Below are positions 36,784-46,748 of a stretch of 64,000 nt of DNA, piece by piece. The stretch is from an uncultured Alphaproteobacteria bacterium. GTDB taxonomy: Bacteria > Pseudomonadota > Alphaproteobacteria > Rhizobiales > Aestuariivirgaceae. Within the stretch, counting starts at the first letter, position 1; each line of letters starts with the position of its first letter. The stretch lies in the NCBI GenBank assembly GCA_945957365.1, contig CAMFKI010000003.1, positions 220,531-284,530 on the forward strand. The letters run 5' to 3'. Made by a program: the position numbers and the translations under genes. The notes under the pieces were generated by a model. It did no database searches. It saw only the letters and a list, made by a program, of their open reading frames with translations, and had not been told where the DNA came from.

Positions 36784-37680
36784 ATGGCGTTGAAGCAGAC
36801 CGAGGGGCGCGCGAAATTCGGCGCCCATGAAACCTGGTATCGTGTGACGGGCGACCTGGCGAGCGGCAAGCCGCCTGTCTTCATCCTGCACGGCGGCCCG
36901 GGTGCGGCTCATAACTACGTCGATTCCTACAAGTTGCTGAGCGAGACCGGTCGCGCCGTCGTCCATTACGACCAGCTGGGCTGCGGCCTCTCGACCCACC
37001 TCCCCGACAAGGAGTCCGGCTTCTGGACGCCGCAACTCTTCGTCGACGAACTCGAAAACCTCGTTGATCATCTTGGCCAGCGCAGTGCCTTCCACGTGTT
37101 GGGACAGTCCTGGGGCGGCATGCTGGCGGCCGAATATGGCACGCGCCGGCCGAAGGGGCTGAAGACGCTCACCATCGCCAATTCGCCCGCCTCCATGGCG
37201 CTCTGGGTGTCCGAAGCGATGCGCCAGCGCTCCGAGATGCCGCACGACATTCAGGACGCACTCAACAAGCACGAAAAGGCCGGCACCTACAGTGATCCGG
37301 AATACCAGAAGGCCACCAACTGGGTCTACGAGCGCCATGTCTGCCGGGTCGTGCCGTTCCCCCCGGAGGTGAAGGCCAGCTTCGACCAGATCGGCAAGGA
37401 CCCGACCGTCTACTACACCATGAACGGCCCCAACGAATTCTTCGTCACCGGCACGCTGAAGAACTGGAACATCATTCCCGAACTGCACAAGATCAACGTG
37501 CCCACCCTCATCATCTCCGGCCGCCATGATGAGGCGACGCCGGCCTGCGTCCAGCCCTTCGCCGACAACATCAAGGGCTCGCGCTGGGTGATCTTCGAGA
37601 ATTCCAGCCACATGCCGCATGTGGAGGAAAAGGAATTGTGCATGAAGACCGTCGGTGATTTCATCACCGCCAACGACTGA
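36784..37680 (+). CDS. Proline iminopeptidase-family alpha/beta hydrolase (S33)
   Basis: 298 residues. Oxyanion-hole motif HGGPGAAHNYVD (about 36-47), nucleophile Ser109 in GQSWGG, acid in SGRHDEATP and His276 in SSHMPHVEE. These are the marks of the proline iminopeptidase-like S33 group, which removes N-terminal residues from short peptides. No signal peptide, so it acts on imported peptides. GAGGGAACAGGA precedes ATG 36784. It lies 29 bp before the transporter genes and probably leads the operon. Confidence 0.88.
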   Translation: MALKQTEGRAKFGAHETWYRVTGDLASGKPPVFILHGGPGAAHNYVDSYKLLSETGRAVVHYDQLGCGLSTHLPDKESGFWTPQLFVDELENLVDHLGQRSAFHVLGQSWGGMLAAEYGTRRPKGLKTLTIANSPASMALWVSEAMRQRSEMPHDIQDALNKHEKAGTYSDPEYQKATNWVYERHVCRVVPFPPEVKASFDQIGKDPTVYYTMNGPNEFFVTGTLKNWNIIPELHKINVPTLIISGRHDEATPACVQPFADNIKGSRWVIFENSSHMPHVEEKELCMKTVGDFITAND

Positions 37681-37709
37681 AAAACCATAACACGACAGGG
37701 AGAATGCGA

Positions 37710-39371
37710 ATGAGGAAGTGGATGCTGGCCGGGGCTGCTGCCCTGGCCATGGCCGTGGCGGCAGTGGCGCCGGCACAGGCCGAATACAAGGCCGAACACC
37801 GCGGCGGCACGATGCGCCTCGTGGCCCGTTCCGCGGCGGGCACGCTCGACCCGCAGATCAATTACACGCTGCAATACTGGCAGATCTATCAGGGCCTCTA
37901 TGATGGCCTGGTGGCCTTCAAGAAGGCCGATGGTGCGGATGGCTTCATCAAGGTGCCGGACCTCGCGGAAGCGATCCCCCAGCCCACCAATGACGGCAAG
38001 ACCTATGTCTTCAAGCTCCGCAAGGGCATCAAGTTCTCGGATGGCCGCGACCTGACGGTGAAGGATGTCGTCGCCTCGCTGCAGCGCATCTTCAAGGTGT
38101 CGAGCCCGACGGCCGGCGGCTTCTTCTCGGTCATCGTGGGCGCCGACAAGTGCCTCGCCGATGCCAAGTCCTGCACGCTCGAAGGCGGCGTGGTGGGCGA
38201 CGAGGCCGCAGGCACCGTCACCATCAACCTCACCCAGCCCGATGCCGAGTTCATGGACAAGCTGGCGCTGCCGCATGCGGCGATCCTGCCGGCCGATGCG
38301 CCCGCACAGGATGCCGGCTCCAACCCGATCCCCGGCACCGGCGCCTATTTCGTCCAGTCCTATGACCCCAACAAGGGCATGACCATGGCGCGCAACCCGC
38401 ACTTCAAGGTGTGGAGCGAGGACGCCCAGCCCGACGGCTATCCGGACGTGATCCAGTACGACTTCGGCCTCACCGACGAGGCGGAGGTGACCGCGGTCAT
38501 GAACGGCGAGGCCGACTGGATGTTCGACCAGCCGCCGACCGACCGCCTCGGCGAGATCGGCACCAAGTACAAGGACCAGGTGCACCTCAACACGCTGACC
38601 GCGTGGTGGTATGCCCCGCTCAACACCAGGCTCGCGCCCTTCGACAACCTCAAGGCCCGCCAGGCGGTGAACTACGCGATCGACCGCAAGGCGCTGGTCA
38701 ACCTGTTCGGCGGCCCGGTGCTCGCCTCGCCGGTCTGCCAGGTCCTGCCGCCGGGCTTCCCCGGGCATGTCGACTACTGCCCCTACACCAAGGACCCGGG
38801 CGCCAAGTGGTCGGCGCCTGACATGGAGAAGGCCAAGCAGCTCGTCGAGGAGTCGGGCACCAAGGGCCAGAAGGTCACGGTGATCGTCGAAGACACCGCC
38901 GTGTCCAAGTCGATCGGCGTCTACCTCCAGTCGGTGCTGAAGGAAATCGGCTATGACGCCGAGGTGAAGCCGATCTCGCCCAACATCCAGTTCACCTACA
39001 TCCAGAACACCAACAACAAGGTTCAGATGTCGGTGTCGCAATGGTACCAGGACTATCCGGCGGCATCGGACTTCCTCTACATCCTGTTCGGATGCGAGAG
39101 CTTCAAGGAAGGTTCCGACAGCTCGATCAACATCTCGGGCTACTGTGACCAGGCGATCAACAAGAAGATGAAGGACGCGCTGGCCCTGGGCGTCACCGAT
39201 CCCGAAGGCGCCAACAAGATGTGGGCCGAAATCGACAAGGACGTGACCGACGCGGCCCCCATGGCTGCGATGTTCACCCCCAAGCACGTCGACTTCGTCT
39301 CGAAGCAGCTCGGCAATTTCCAGTTCAACGCCCAGTTCTACTGGATGGTCTCCCAGTCCTGGGTGAAGTGA
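37710..39371 (+). CDS. Peptide ABC transporter substrate-binding protein (family 5)
   Basis: 553 residues. Signal peptide MRKWMLAGAAALAMAVAAVA-PAQA. The family-5 fold is visible in RGGTMRLVARSAAGTLDPQ, LRKGIKFSDGRDLTVKDVV and the lobe segment NLKARQAVNYAIDRKAL. Start 37710 is preferred, because AGGGAG lies 7 bp before it and only 1 bp before the ATG at 37704. It delivers di- or oligopeptides (or related solutes) to the permeases that follow. Confidence 0.92.
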   Translation: MRKWMLAGAAALAMAVAAVAPAQAEYKAEHRGGTMRLVARSAAGTLDPQINYTLQYWQIYQGLYDGLVAFKKADGADGFIKVPDLAEAIPQPTNDGKTYVFKLRKGIKFSDGRDLTVKDVVASLQRIFKVSSPTAGGFFSVIVGADKCLADAKSCTLEGGVVGDEAAGTVTINLTQPDAEFMDKLALPHAAILPADAPAQDAGSNPIPGTGAYFVQSYDPNKGMTMARNPHFKVWSEDAQPDGYPDVIQYDFGLTDEAEVTAVMNGEADWMFDQPPTDRLGEIGTKYKDQVHLNTLTAWWYAPLNTRLAPFDNLKARQAVNYAIDRKALVNLFGGPVLASPVCQVLPPGFPGHVDYCPYTKDPGAKWSAPDMEKAKQLVEESGTKGQKVTVIVEDTAVSKSIGVYLQSVLKEIGYDAEVKPISPNIQFTYIQNTNNKVQMSVSQWYQDYPAASDFLYILFGCESFKEGSDSSINISGYCDQAINKKMKDALALGVTDPEGANKMWAEIDKDVTDAAPMAAMFTPKHVDFVSKQLGNFQFNAQFYWMVSQSWVK

Positions 39372-39378
39372 GCCGTTC

Positions 39379-40401
39379 TTGACCGCTGTTTCCGACACGC
39401 TCTCCGCAGCACCGAAGAGCCGTGGCCCCTGGGCCACGGCTCTCCGCCGGCTGTTCCGCGACCGCGCCGCCGTCCTGGCGCTGTTCGTCTTCATCCTGAT
39501 CGTCATCCTCTGCCTGCTGGCCCCGGCCTATGCGGCCTGGGCGAAGACCGATCCCTTCACCTCGACGCTCGATGCCATGGTCCGGATCAACGGCCAGGAC
39601 GTGCCCGTCATGGAGCAGTCGACCGAGGGCCTCGGCCTCGGCTACACGCCCATCGGCCCCACCTGGCAGCTCGGCAACTATTTCCTCGGCGCCGACAACC
39701 AGGGCCGCGACGTGATGGCCCGCCTGCTCTATGGCGGCCTGAACTCGCTGTTCATCGCCGGCATGGCCACGGTGGTGACACTGTTCTTCGCCACCCTCAT
39801 GGGCCTGGCCGCGGGCTTCTTCGGCGGCGTCATCGACATGCTGCTGTCGCGCTTCCTCGACATCCTCTGGGCCTTCCCGGTCTATCTCCTCGCCATCTCG
39901 CTCTCGATCGTGCTCATTGCGCAAGGGCTGAACCTCGGCTTCATCACCATCGAGTCGGGCTCGCTCTGGCTCCCCGTCTTCATCATCGGCATCGTCTATG
40001 TGCCCTATGTGGCGCGCCCCATCCGCGGCCAGGTGCTGGCGCTGCGCGAGAGCGAGTTCGTGCTCGCCGCCATCGGCCTCGGCGTGCCCAGCCACCGCAT
40101 CCTGCTGCGCGACATCCTGCCCAATGTCTCGACCACCCTCATCGTCTTCGTCCCCATCATGATGGCGCTCAACATGATCACCGAAAGCGCCCTGTCCTTC
40201 CTGTCGATCGGCGTGCAGCCGCCCGATGCCAGCTGGGGCACCATCATCCAGGATGGCCAGAACCTGCTCTACACACGGCCCATGGTGGCGCTGGCGCCGG
40301 GCATCGCCATCGTCATCACCGTGCTGGCGCTCAACGTGCTTGGTGACGGGCTGCGCGATGCGCTCGACCCGCGCTCCAAGATCCGGATCGGGCGCAGCTG
40401 A
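39379..40401 (+). CDS. Peptide ABC transporter permease (DppC/OppC-like)
   Basis: 340 residues starting at TTG 39379, 7 bp after the binding protein gene. The N-terminal OppC_N helix (AAVLALFVFILIVILCLLAP) is followed by a periplasmic loop of about 60 residues, with GADNQGRDVMARLLYGG before the core of five helices. The EAA loop has AAIGLGVPSHRILLRDILPN. It precedes the DppB-like gene, the reverse of the usual dppBC order. Confidence 0.92.
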   Translation: MTAVSDTLSAAPKSRGPWATALRRLFRDRAAVLALFVFILIVILCLLAPAYAAWAKTDPFTSTLDAMVRINGQDVPVMEQSTEGLGLGYTPIGPTWQLGNYFLGADNQGRDVMARLLYGGLNSLFIAGMATVVTLFFATLMGLAAGFFGGVIDMLLSRFLDILWAFPVYLLAISLSIVLIAQGLNLGFITIESGSLWLPVFIIGIVYVPYVARPIRGQVLALRESEFVLAAIGLGVPSHRILLRDILPNVSTTLIVFVPIMMALNMITESALSFLSIGVQPPDASWGTIIQDGQNLLYTRPMVALAPGIAIVITVLALNVLGDGLRDALDPRSKIRIGRS

Positions 40402-41372
40402 TGATCTTTTCCCTCATTCAGCGCGTCGCGCAGATGCTCTTCGTCATGTTCGGCATCAGCGTGCTGGTGTTCCTGATCTTCTTCGCGACCCCGGGGGCTG
40501 ATCCTGCAGCCCGCATCGCCGGGCGCAATGCCAGCCCGGAGATCCTCGAGGCGGTGCGCAAGAGCTTCGGCTTCGACCAGCCGATCTATGTGCAATACCT
40601 CACCATGATGAAGAAGATCTTCGTGACGGGCGACCTCACCTCCTTCGTCAACCGCGGCTGGAAGGTCGTGCCGGCGGTGATGGACACGATCCCCGTCACC
40701 CTGTCGCTGGTCATCGGCGCCGCCGTGCTGTGGGTGGTCTTCGCCCTCCTCATCGGCATCGCCGCCGCCGCCACGCGCGGCACATGGGTCGACAAGACGC
40801 TGATGATGCTGGGCCTCATCGGCATCTCGATGCCGGTCTACTGGCTGGGCGAGGTGATGAACCTGCTGTCGCAGAGCCGCTATCACGACACGTGGCTGTT
40901 TTCCTGGGTGCCGCCGCTCGGCTACAAGAATTTCTCGGATGACCCGAAGGGCTGGTTCCTCACCCTCGTCATCCCGTGGATCACCCTGTCCATCCTCTAC
41001 ATCGGGCTTTACGGCCGCGTGCTGCGCGCCGCGATCGTCGAGTCGCTGCAGGAGGACTACATCCGCACGGCGCGGGCCAAGGGCCTGTCGGAAACCCGCA
41101 TCCTGCTGCGCCACGCGCTGCGCACCTCGCTCGTCGCCTTCGTCACCCTTTTCGGCCTCGACTTCGGCGCGCTGGTGGGAGGATCCGCCCTGCTGACCGA
41201 GGTGGTGTTCGGCCTGCAGGGCGTGGGCAAGCTCACCTATGACGCGCTGCTGAACCTGGATCTGCCCATCATCATGACGACCGTGCTCTATGCTTCCTTC
41301 TTCGTCGTGGCCGCCAATGCCGTGGTCGACATCCTCTACATGCTGCTCGATCCGCGCGTGAGGACGGCCTGA
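40401..41372 (+). CDS. Peptide ABC transporter permease (DppB/OppB-like)
   Basis: 323 residues with six helices. The N-terminus (VAQMLFVMFGISVLVFLIFF) and the EAA loop TARAKGLSETRILLRHALR are DppB-type. It overlaps the preceding permease by one base and the following ATPase by one base (TGATG), so all are coupled. Confidence 0.92.
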   Translation: MIFSLIQRVAQMLFVMFGISVLVFLIFFATPGADPAARIAGRNASPEILEAVRKSFGFDQPIYVQYLTMMKKIFVTGDLTSFVNRGWKVVPAVMDTIPVTLSLVIGAAVLWVVFALLIGIAAAATRGTWVDKTLMMLGLIGISMPVYWLGEVMNLLSQSRYHDTWLFSWVPPLGYKNFSDDPKGWFLTLVIPWITLSILYIGLYGRVLRAAIVESLQEDYIRTARAKGLSETRILLRHALRTSLVAFVTLFGLDFGALVGGSALLTEVVFGLQGVGKLTYDALLNLDLPIIMTTVLYASFFVVAANAVVDILYMLLDPRVRTA

Positions 41373-42322
41373 TGCTGAAGGTGCGTGATCTCTCCGTGGC
41401 CTTCCGCACGGAGCAGGGCATGGTGCAGGCGGTCGACCATGTCTCCTTCGACGTGGGCGAGGGCGAGCTTCTGGGCGTCGTCGGTGAATCGGGTTCCGGC
41501 AAGACCGTGTCGCTGCTCGCCGTCATGGGCCTCATCACCGATCCCAATGCCGTCATCACCGGATCGATCCAGTATCGCGGCCGCGAGCTCGTCGGGCTGA
41601 AGCCGCGCGACATGCGCGCGTTGCGCGGCAAGGAGATCGCCATGATCTTCCAGGACCCGATGACGGCGCTCACCCCGGTCTACACCATCGGCTGGCAGAT
41701 CGCCGAGCAGGTGCTGGCGCACCAGAAGATGTCGAAGGCCGCCGCCTGGCAGCGCGCCATCGACCTTCTGGCAGAGGTCAACATCCCGAACCCGCAGGAG
41801 GCGGTGCACCGCTACCCGCACCAGCTGTCGGGAGGCATGCGCCAGCGCGTGGTGATCGCCATGGCGCTGTCCTGCAACCCGGCCCTGCTGGTCGCCGACG
41901 AGCCGACCACGGCACTCGACGTCACCGTGCAGGCCCAGATCCTCGATCTGCTGCGCAAGCTGCGCCGGAACCACGGCAGCGCCATCGTCTTCATCACCCA
42001 TGACATGGGCGTGATGGCCGAGATCGCCGACCGCATGCTGGTGATGTATGCCGGCCGCGTGGTCGAACGCGGCAAGAAGGAGGAACTTTTCCTCGCGCCG
42101 CTGCACCCCTATACCCGCGCCCTGCTCGATTCCATTCCGCCGCTCACCGGTGTCAAGCCGAAGCGCCTGCGCGCCATTCCCGGCACGCCGCCCAACCTCC
42201 TCAACCGGCCGCCCGGCTGCGCCTTCGCGCCACGCTGCATCGAGCGCTTCGAGAAGTGCAGTGCCGAGCCCGCCCTCGGCAGCGGCAATCACACCGCCGC
42301 CTGCTTCCATGTGAGCGCATGA
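41372..42322 (+). CDS. Peptide ABC transporter ATPase (DppD/OppD-like)
   Basis: 316 residues. Walker A GESGSGKT, signature LSGGMRQR, Walker [13 protein letters not shown] and switch histidine in VFITHDMG. The C-terminal oligopeptide/dipeptide ABC extension contains [14 protein letters not shown] with cysteines that in some relatives bind an iron-sulfur cluster. Confidence 0.92.
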   Translation: MLKVRDLSVAFRTEQGMVQAVDHVSFDVGEGELLGVVGESGSGKTVSLLAVMGLITDPNAVITGSIQYRGRELVGLKPRDMRALRGKEIAMIFQDPMTALTPVYTIGWQIAEQVLAHQKMSKAAAWQRAIDLLAEVNIPNPQEAVHRYPHQLSGGMRQRVVIAMALSCNPALLVADEPTTALDVTVQAQILDLLRKLRRNHGSAIVFITHDMGVMAEIADRMLVMYAGRVVERGKKEELFLAPLHPYTRALLDSIPPLTGVKPKRLRAIPGTPPNLLNRPPGCAFAPRCIERFEKCSAEPALGSGNHTAACFHVSA

Positions 42323-43311
42323 GCGGGCCCCTTCTCGAAGTCGTCGACGTCGCCAAGCGCTTCAGCGTCGGTACGCGGTTTTCGCGCCAGGGCGTGCGCA
42401 TCGTGCATGCGCTCGATGGCGTGTCCCTGACCGTCATGCCGGGCGAGACGCTGGGCCTCGTCGGTGAATCGGGCTGCGGCAAGTCCACCCTCGGGCGCTG
42501 CATCACCAGGCTCTATGACCTCACCGCGGGCACGCTGCGCTTTGCCGGCACCGACATCTCGTCGCTGTCGCAGCGCCAGATGCGGCCGATGCGCCGCCGC
42601 ATCCAGATGGTGTTCCAGGATCCCTATGCCTCGCTCAACCCGCGCCGCAGGGTGAGGGACCTGATCGCCGAGCCGCTGCGAGTCCACACCAAGATGTCGG
42701 AAGCCGAGATCAGCAGGCGTGTTGCTGAGCTCCTCGACATCGTCGGGCTGAAGCCCGACCACGCGATGCGTTTCCCGCATGAATTTTCGGGCGGCCAGCG
42801 CCAGCGCATCGGCATCGCCCGCGCCATCGCACTGAACCCCGAGCTGATCGTGCTCGACGAACCGGTTTCGGCCCTCGACGTCTCGGTGCAGGCGCAGATC
42901 GTCAATCTCCTGGCGGACCTGCAGGAGCGACTGAACCTCACCTACATCTTCATCGCCCATGACCTGAGCGTGGTCCGCCAGGTCTCGACGCGCATCGCCG
43001 TGATGTATCTGGGCTCGATCGTCGAGATGGGATCGGCGGACGACATCTTCTCGCGCCCCGCCCATCCCTACACCCAGGCGCTGATCTCCGCCGTGCCGGT
43101 GCCGGACCTCGCCGCCCAGGGTTCTGCCAAGCGCATCGTGCTGAGCGGCGACGTGCCGAGCCCGGTGAACCCGCCGTCGGGCTGCCGCTTCCACACGCGC
43201 TGCCCGATCGCGCAGGAGCGCTGCCGGGTGGACCGCCCTGCCCTCACCGACTGCGGGCCGGGCCGCCGCGTGGCCTGCCACTTCCCGACCGACGTCGTCC
43301 ACACCGCCTGA
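42319..43311 (+). CDS. Peptide ABC transporter ATPase (DppF/OppF-like)
   Basis: 330 residues. Walker [10 protein letters not shown], signature FSGGQRQR, Walker [13 protein letters not shown] and the C-terminal [13 protein letters not shown] extension. ATG 42319 overlaps the DppD stop (ATGA), which fixes the start. It completes a five-gene importer with a hydrolase in front. Confidence 0.92.
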   Translation: MSGPLLEVVDVAKRFSVGTRFSRQGVRIVHALDGVSLTVMPGETLGLVGESGCGKSTLGRCITRLYDLTAGTLRFAGTDISSLSQRQMRPMRRRIQMVFQDPYASLNPRRRVRDLIAEPLRVHTKMSEAEISRRVAELLDIVGLKPDHAMRFPHEFSGGQRQRIGIARAIALNPELIVLDEPVSALDVSVQAQIVNLLADLQERLNLTYIFIAHDLSVVRQVSTRIAVMYLGSIVEMGSADDIFSRPAHPYTQALISAVPVPDLAAQGSAKRIVLSGDVPSPVNPPSGCRFHTRCPIAQERCRVDRPALTDCGPGRRVACHFPTDVVHTA

Positions 43312-43337
43312 GGCGGCCCGTCACCTCGGCGGCCTTG

Positions 43338-45239
43338 TTACGTCGGCGACTTGGGCTTGCCCTTGTACTTGGGCTTTCCCGCCGCGCCGAAGCTCTTCTT
43401 GCCCTTGAAGTCGCCGGGCTTGGGCTTGCCCTTGCCGGGTTTCTTGGCGAAGTCGGGCTTGGCCCAGGTCCGCTTCGGCGGCTTTGCCGCGCCCTCGGCG
43501 GCGGGCTCGCTGATCGCACCCTCTTCCGCCGCCGGACGCGGCGTCTGCCACGCCTTGCGTGGCGCCTCGTCCTTCACCTCGCGCGGCTTGCGGTCGGCCG
43601 GCGCGATGGTGACGCCCTTCTCGCCGCTTCCGCCGCTGGCCACGCGTTCGGCGAAGGCTGAGGCCTTGTCGGCGGTGATCTCGAAGCGCGTCTCGTCATC
43701 GAAGATCTTGATCGAGCCCACGTCGTCGCGGGTGATGCCGCCGGCCTTGCAGATCAGCGGCAGGATCCAGCGCGGCTCGGCGCGCTTGTTGCGCCCCACC
43801 GACAGCGAGAACCAGGCGGAGCCCGTCATGTCGCGGCGCTCCGGCCTCGGCTTGCCCGCACCTTCGTGCAGCTTCGGCATCTTGCCTTCCGATGGCATCG
43901 GCACCGGCGAGATATCCTCGGGCGCCGGCCTGGTGGACAGCTGCTGGCGAAGATAGGCCGCCGCCAGCTGCTCGGGCGTCACCCGGGTCAGCAGTTCGGC
44001 GACGAAGGCAGCCTCGGCCTCTTCCGGCGCGGTGGCGGAGGTGGCGCCCTCGAGGATCTGCTCGCGGTAGCGCGCCTCGATGTCGGCGGCTGTCGGGGCA
44101 CTGCGCACCGTGCCCTGCGCATTGGCGAAGCCCAGCACGCGGGTCGCGGCGGAATAGCGCCGCACCGGCACGATCAGCACGCAAACGCCCTTGCGCCCGG
44201 CCCGGCCGGTGCGCCCGGAGCGATGCAGCAGCGTGTCGGGATTCGTCGGCAGGTCGGCATGGATGACGAGGTCGAGGTTCGGCAGGTCGATGCCGCGCGC
44301 CGCCACGTCGGTCGCCACGCAGACGCGCGAGCGCCCGTCGCGCATCGACTGCAGCGCATTGGTGCGCTCCGACTGCGAGAGCTCGCCCGACAGCGACACC
44401 ACGTGGAAGCCCCGGTCGCCGAGCTGGGCGGCGAGGTGCTTCACCGCCTCGCGCGTATGGCAGAACACGATGGCGCTGCCGCTGTCATAGTAGAGCAGCG
44501 TGTTGATGATGGCGCTCTCGCGCTCATGCGCCTGCACCAGCACCATCTGGTAGTCGATGTCGGCATGGCGCTCGCGGGCACCGGTGGCGACGATGCGCAC
44601 CGCGTCACGCTGGTAGGTCTGCGCCAGCTGGGCGATCTGCTTGGGCACCGTGGCCGAGAACATCAGTGTACGGCGGGATTCGGGCGCTGCGGCCAGGATG
44701 AATTCGAGGTCCTCGCGGAAGCCCATGTCGAGCATCTCGTCCGCCTCGTCCAGCACCACGGCGCGCAGCTCCGTGAGGTCGAGCGAACCGCGGTTGATGT
44801 GGTCGCACAGGCGGCCCGGCGTTCCCACCACGATATGGGCGCCGCGATCCAGCGCGCGCGCCTCCTTGCGCATGTCCATGCCGCCCACGCAGCTCGCCGT
44901 CACGGCGCCCGCATCGGCATAGAGCCAGCGCAGCTCGCGCTCGACCTGCAGCGCCAGTTCGCGCGTCGGCGCGATGATCAGCGCCAGCGGGCGCTCGGCG
45001 GGTCCGGCGATGCTCGTGTCGGCGAGCAGCGTGGGGGCGATGGCAAGCCCGAAGGCCACGGTCTTGCCCGATCCGGTCTGGGCGGACACCAGCAGGTCAT
45101 TGCCCGCGGTGCGCTCTTCCAGCACCGCCGCCTGCACCGGCGTCAGGCTGGTGTAGCCTTGCCGCGCCAGCGCCGGGGCCAGTGCCGGATGCACGTTCGG
45201 CTGCTGCGGCGGGGACACAATCTCGTCGGACGGGGTCAT
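43338..45239 (-). CDS. DEAD-box RNA helicase with DbpA-like RNA-binding domain
   Basis: 633 residues. Motifs in order: Walker [28 protein letters not shown], and [11 protein letters not shown] in the second RecA lobe. Residues about 490-545 resemble the DbpA RNA-binding domain ([20 protein letters not shown]). The tail is very basic ([17 protein letters not shown]). This is the CsdA/DeaD class used in ribosome assembly and cold adaptation. ATG 45239 is chosen as the first start that leaves a normal N-terminus. Confidence 0.92.
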   Translation of the reverse strand: MTPSDEIVSPPQQPNVHPALAPALARQGYTSLTPVQAAVLEERTAGNDLLVSAQTGSGKTVAFGLAIAPTLLADTSIAGPAERPLALIIAPTRELALQVERELRWLYADAGAVTASCVGGMDMRKEARALDRGAHIVVGTPGRLCDHINRGSLDLTELRAVVLDEADEMLDMGFREDLEFILAAAPESRRTLMFSATVPKQIAQLAQTYQRDAVRIVATGARERHADIDYQMVLVQAHERESAIINTLLYYDSGSAIVFCHTREAVKHLAAQLGDRGFHVVSLSGELSQSERTNALQSMRDGRSRVCVATDVAARGIDLPNLDLVIHADLPTNPDTLLHRSGRTGRAGRKGVCVLIVPVRRYSAATRVLGFANAQGTVRSAPTAADIEARYREQILEGATSATAPEEAEAAFVAELLTRVTPEQLAAAYLRQQLSTRPAPEDISPVPMPSEGKMPKLHEGAGKPRPERRDMTGSAWFSLSVGRNKRAEPRWILPLICKAGGITRDDVGSIKIFDDETRFEITADKASAFAERVASGGSGEKGVTIAPADRKPREVKDEAPRKAWQTPRPAAEEGAISEPAAEGAAKPPKRTWAKPDFAKKPGKGKPKPGDFKGKKSFGAAGKPKYKGKPKSPT

Positions 45240-45584
45240 GGTGCGAAAACCTTCGGAAAATCTGGGTCTCACCCGGCGCGACGGACGCTGCGCGGATGTT
45301 TGCCGGTCTTTCCCACAAAAGCCCTTGCGGGGATACCCTCAACTTCACCCGCCCCCGCCGGCCAGCCATCATGGCAAATGAGAGGTCTGCCCTCAGGATG
45401 CGTGACACAACCCTCCGGTCGCGAATTCACGGCGCAAACTGCGGTGATTTCGGGTGCTCGCCCGAGGCTCCGGAGCACATTATCGGTTGCCCGTGCCCGG
45501 CTGCTCCTTTATCAACTCCGCTCGTATACCGGGCCGCTTTTTTCAAGAAATGCCCGGCTACTTTCAACCCGGGAGGAACGACCC
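45240..45584. other. Divergent intergenic region, helicase / chvE
   Basis: 345 bp between divergent genes. It must hold the promoters of both. GGGAGG at 45571-45576 is the chvE ribosome site. No operator, riboswitch or small gene was recognised. Open frames through it are extensions of the helicase antisense strand. Confidence 0.6.
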
Positions 45585-46664
45585 ATGATGAATCGCAGAC
45601 AGTTTACCGCCACCGCAGCCGGCCTTGCGGCAGCCCTGGCCGCCGGCCTGAAGCCGGCCATGGCAGACAGCAAGGGCCTGATCGGCATCTCCATGCCCAC
45701 CAAGTCCTCGACCCGCTGGATCTCGGACGGCGAGAGCATGGTCAAGGAATTCACCGCGCTCGGCTATGACACCGATCTGCAGTATGCCGAGGACGACATC
45801 CCGAACCAGCTCGCCCAGATCGAGAACATGGTGACCAAGGGCGCCAAGGTTCTGATCATCGCCGCCATCGACGGCACCACGCTGTCGGACATCCTCAAGA
45901 AGGCCCATGACGGCGGCGCCAAGGTCTTCGCCTATGACCGCCTGATCTCCAAGACCGGCGACGTCGACTACTACACCACCTTCGACAACTTCGGCGTGGG
46001 CGTGCTGCAGGGCTCCTCGCTGGTGCAGGGCCTGAAGGAGCGCTTCCCCAATGTGAAGCCGTGGAATGTCGAGCTCTTCGGCGGTTCGCCGGACGACACC
46101 AACGCCTTCTACTTCTACAATGGCGCCATGTCGGTGCTGCAGCCGCTGATCGACTCCGGCGAGATCGCCATCGTGTCGGGCCAGATGGGCATGGACAAGG
46201 TCGGCACGCTGCGCTGGGACGGCGCCGTGGCGCAGGCCCGCATGGACAACCTGCTGTCGGCTTTCTACACCGACAAGAAGGTCAATGGCGTGCTCGCTCC
46301 CTATGACGGCCTGTCGCGCGGCATCATCTCCTCGCTCAAGGGCGTGGGCTACGGCACGGCCGACCAGCCGATGCCGATCGTCACCGGTCAGGACGCCGAG
46401 CTTGCCTCCGTCAAGGGCATGATCGCCGGCGAGCAGTACTCGACGGTGTTCAAGGACACCCGCAACCTCGCCAAGGTCACCGCCAAGATGGTCGACACGG
46501 TGCTGTCGGGCAAGGATCCGGAAATCAACGACACCAAGACCTACAACAATGGCGTCAAGGTGGTTCCGGCCTATCTGCTCAAGCCGCAGCTGGTCAACAA
46601 GGCCGACATCAAGAGCGCGCTGGTCGACTCGGGCTACTACACCCAGGACAAGATCGACAACTAA
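45585..46664 (+). CDS. chvE: Multiple monosaccharide ABC transporter substrate-binding protein
   Basis: 359 residues, periplasmic. The signal peptide contains twin arginine ([25 protein letters not shown]), so Tat export is likely. The mature part begins [20 protein letters not shown], the ChvE signature, and includes [20 protein letters not shown] and PYDGLSRGI. Agrobacterium ChvE binds aldose sugars such as galactose, arabinose and glucose. The true start is ATG 45585 after GGGAGG; the open frame extends far upstream but is not coding there. Confidence 0.92.
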   Translation: MMNRRQFTATAAGLAAALAAGLKPAMADSKGLIGISMPTKSSTRWISDGESMVKEFTALGYDTDLQYAEDDIPNQLAQIENMVTKGAKVLIIAAIDGTTLSDILKKAHDGGAKVFAYDRLISKTGDVDYYTTFDNFGVGVLQGSSLVQGLKERFPNVKPWNVELFGGSPDDTNAFYFYNGAMSVLQPLIDSGEIAIVSGQMGMDKVGTLRWDGAVAQARMDNLLSAFYTDKKVNGVLAPYDGLSRGIISSLKGVGYGTADQPMPIVTGQDAELASVKGMIAGEQYSTVFKDTRNLAKVTAKMVDTVLSGKDPEINDTKTYNNGVKVVPAYLLKPQLVNKADIKSALVDSGYYTQDKIDN

Positions 46665-46687
46665 GCGATCGCGGACGATACGATCCA

Positions 46688-46715
46688 TCAACCCCGGGGC
46701 CGTCCCCGGGGTTGA
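46688..46715 (+). terminator. Strong hairpin between chvE and gguA
   Basis: TCAACCCCGGGG and CCCCGGGGTTGA form a 12-bp perfect stem with a four-base loop. No T-run follows. Such a hairpin after a binding protein gene usually protects the upstream mRNA or attenuates read-through, giving more binding protein than ATPase. Confidence 0.7.
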
Positions 46716-46748
46716 CCCTGCGCTTCCAGCCCAATTTCGCGAGGACCG

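Noticed and set aside
43866..45584. Long upstream extension of the chvE frame
   Set aside because: It runs antisense through the helicase. The GGGAGG site and signal peptide fix the start at 45585.
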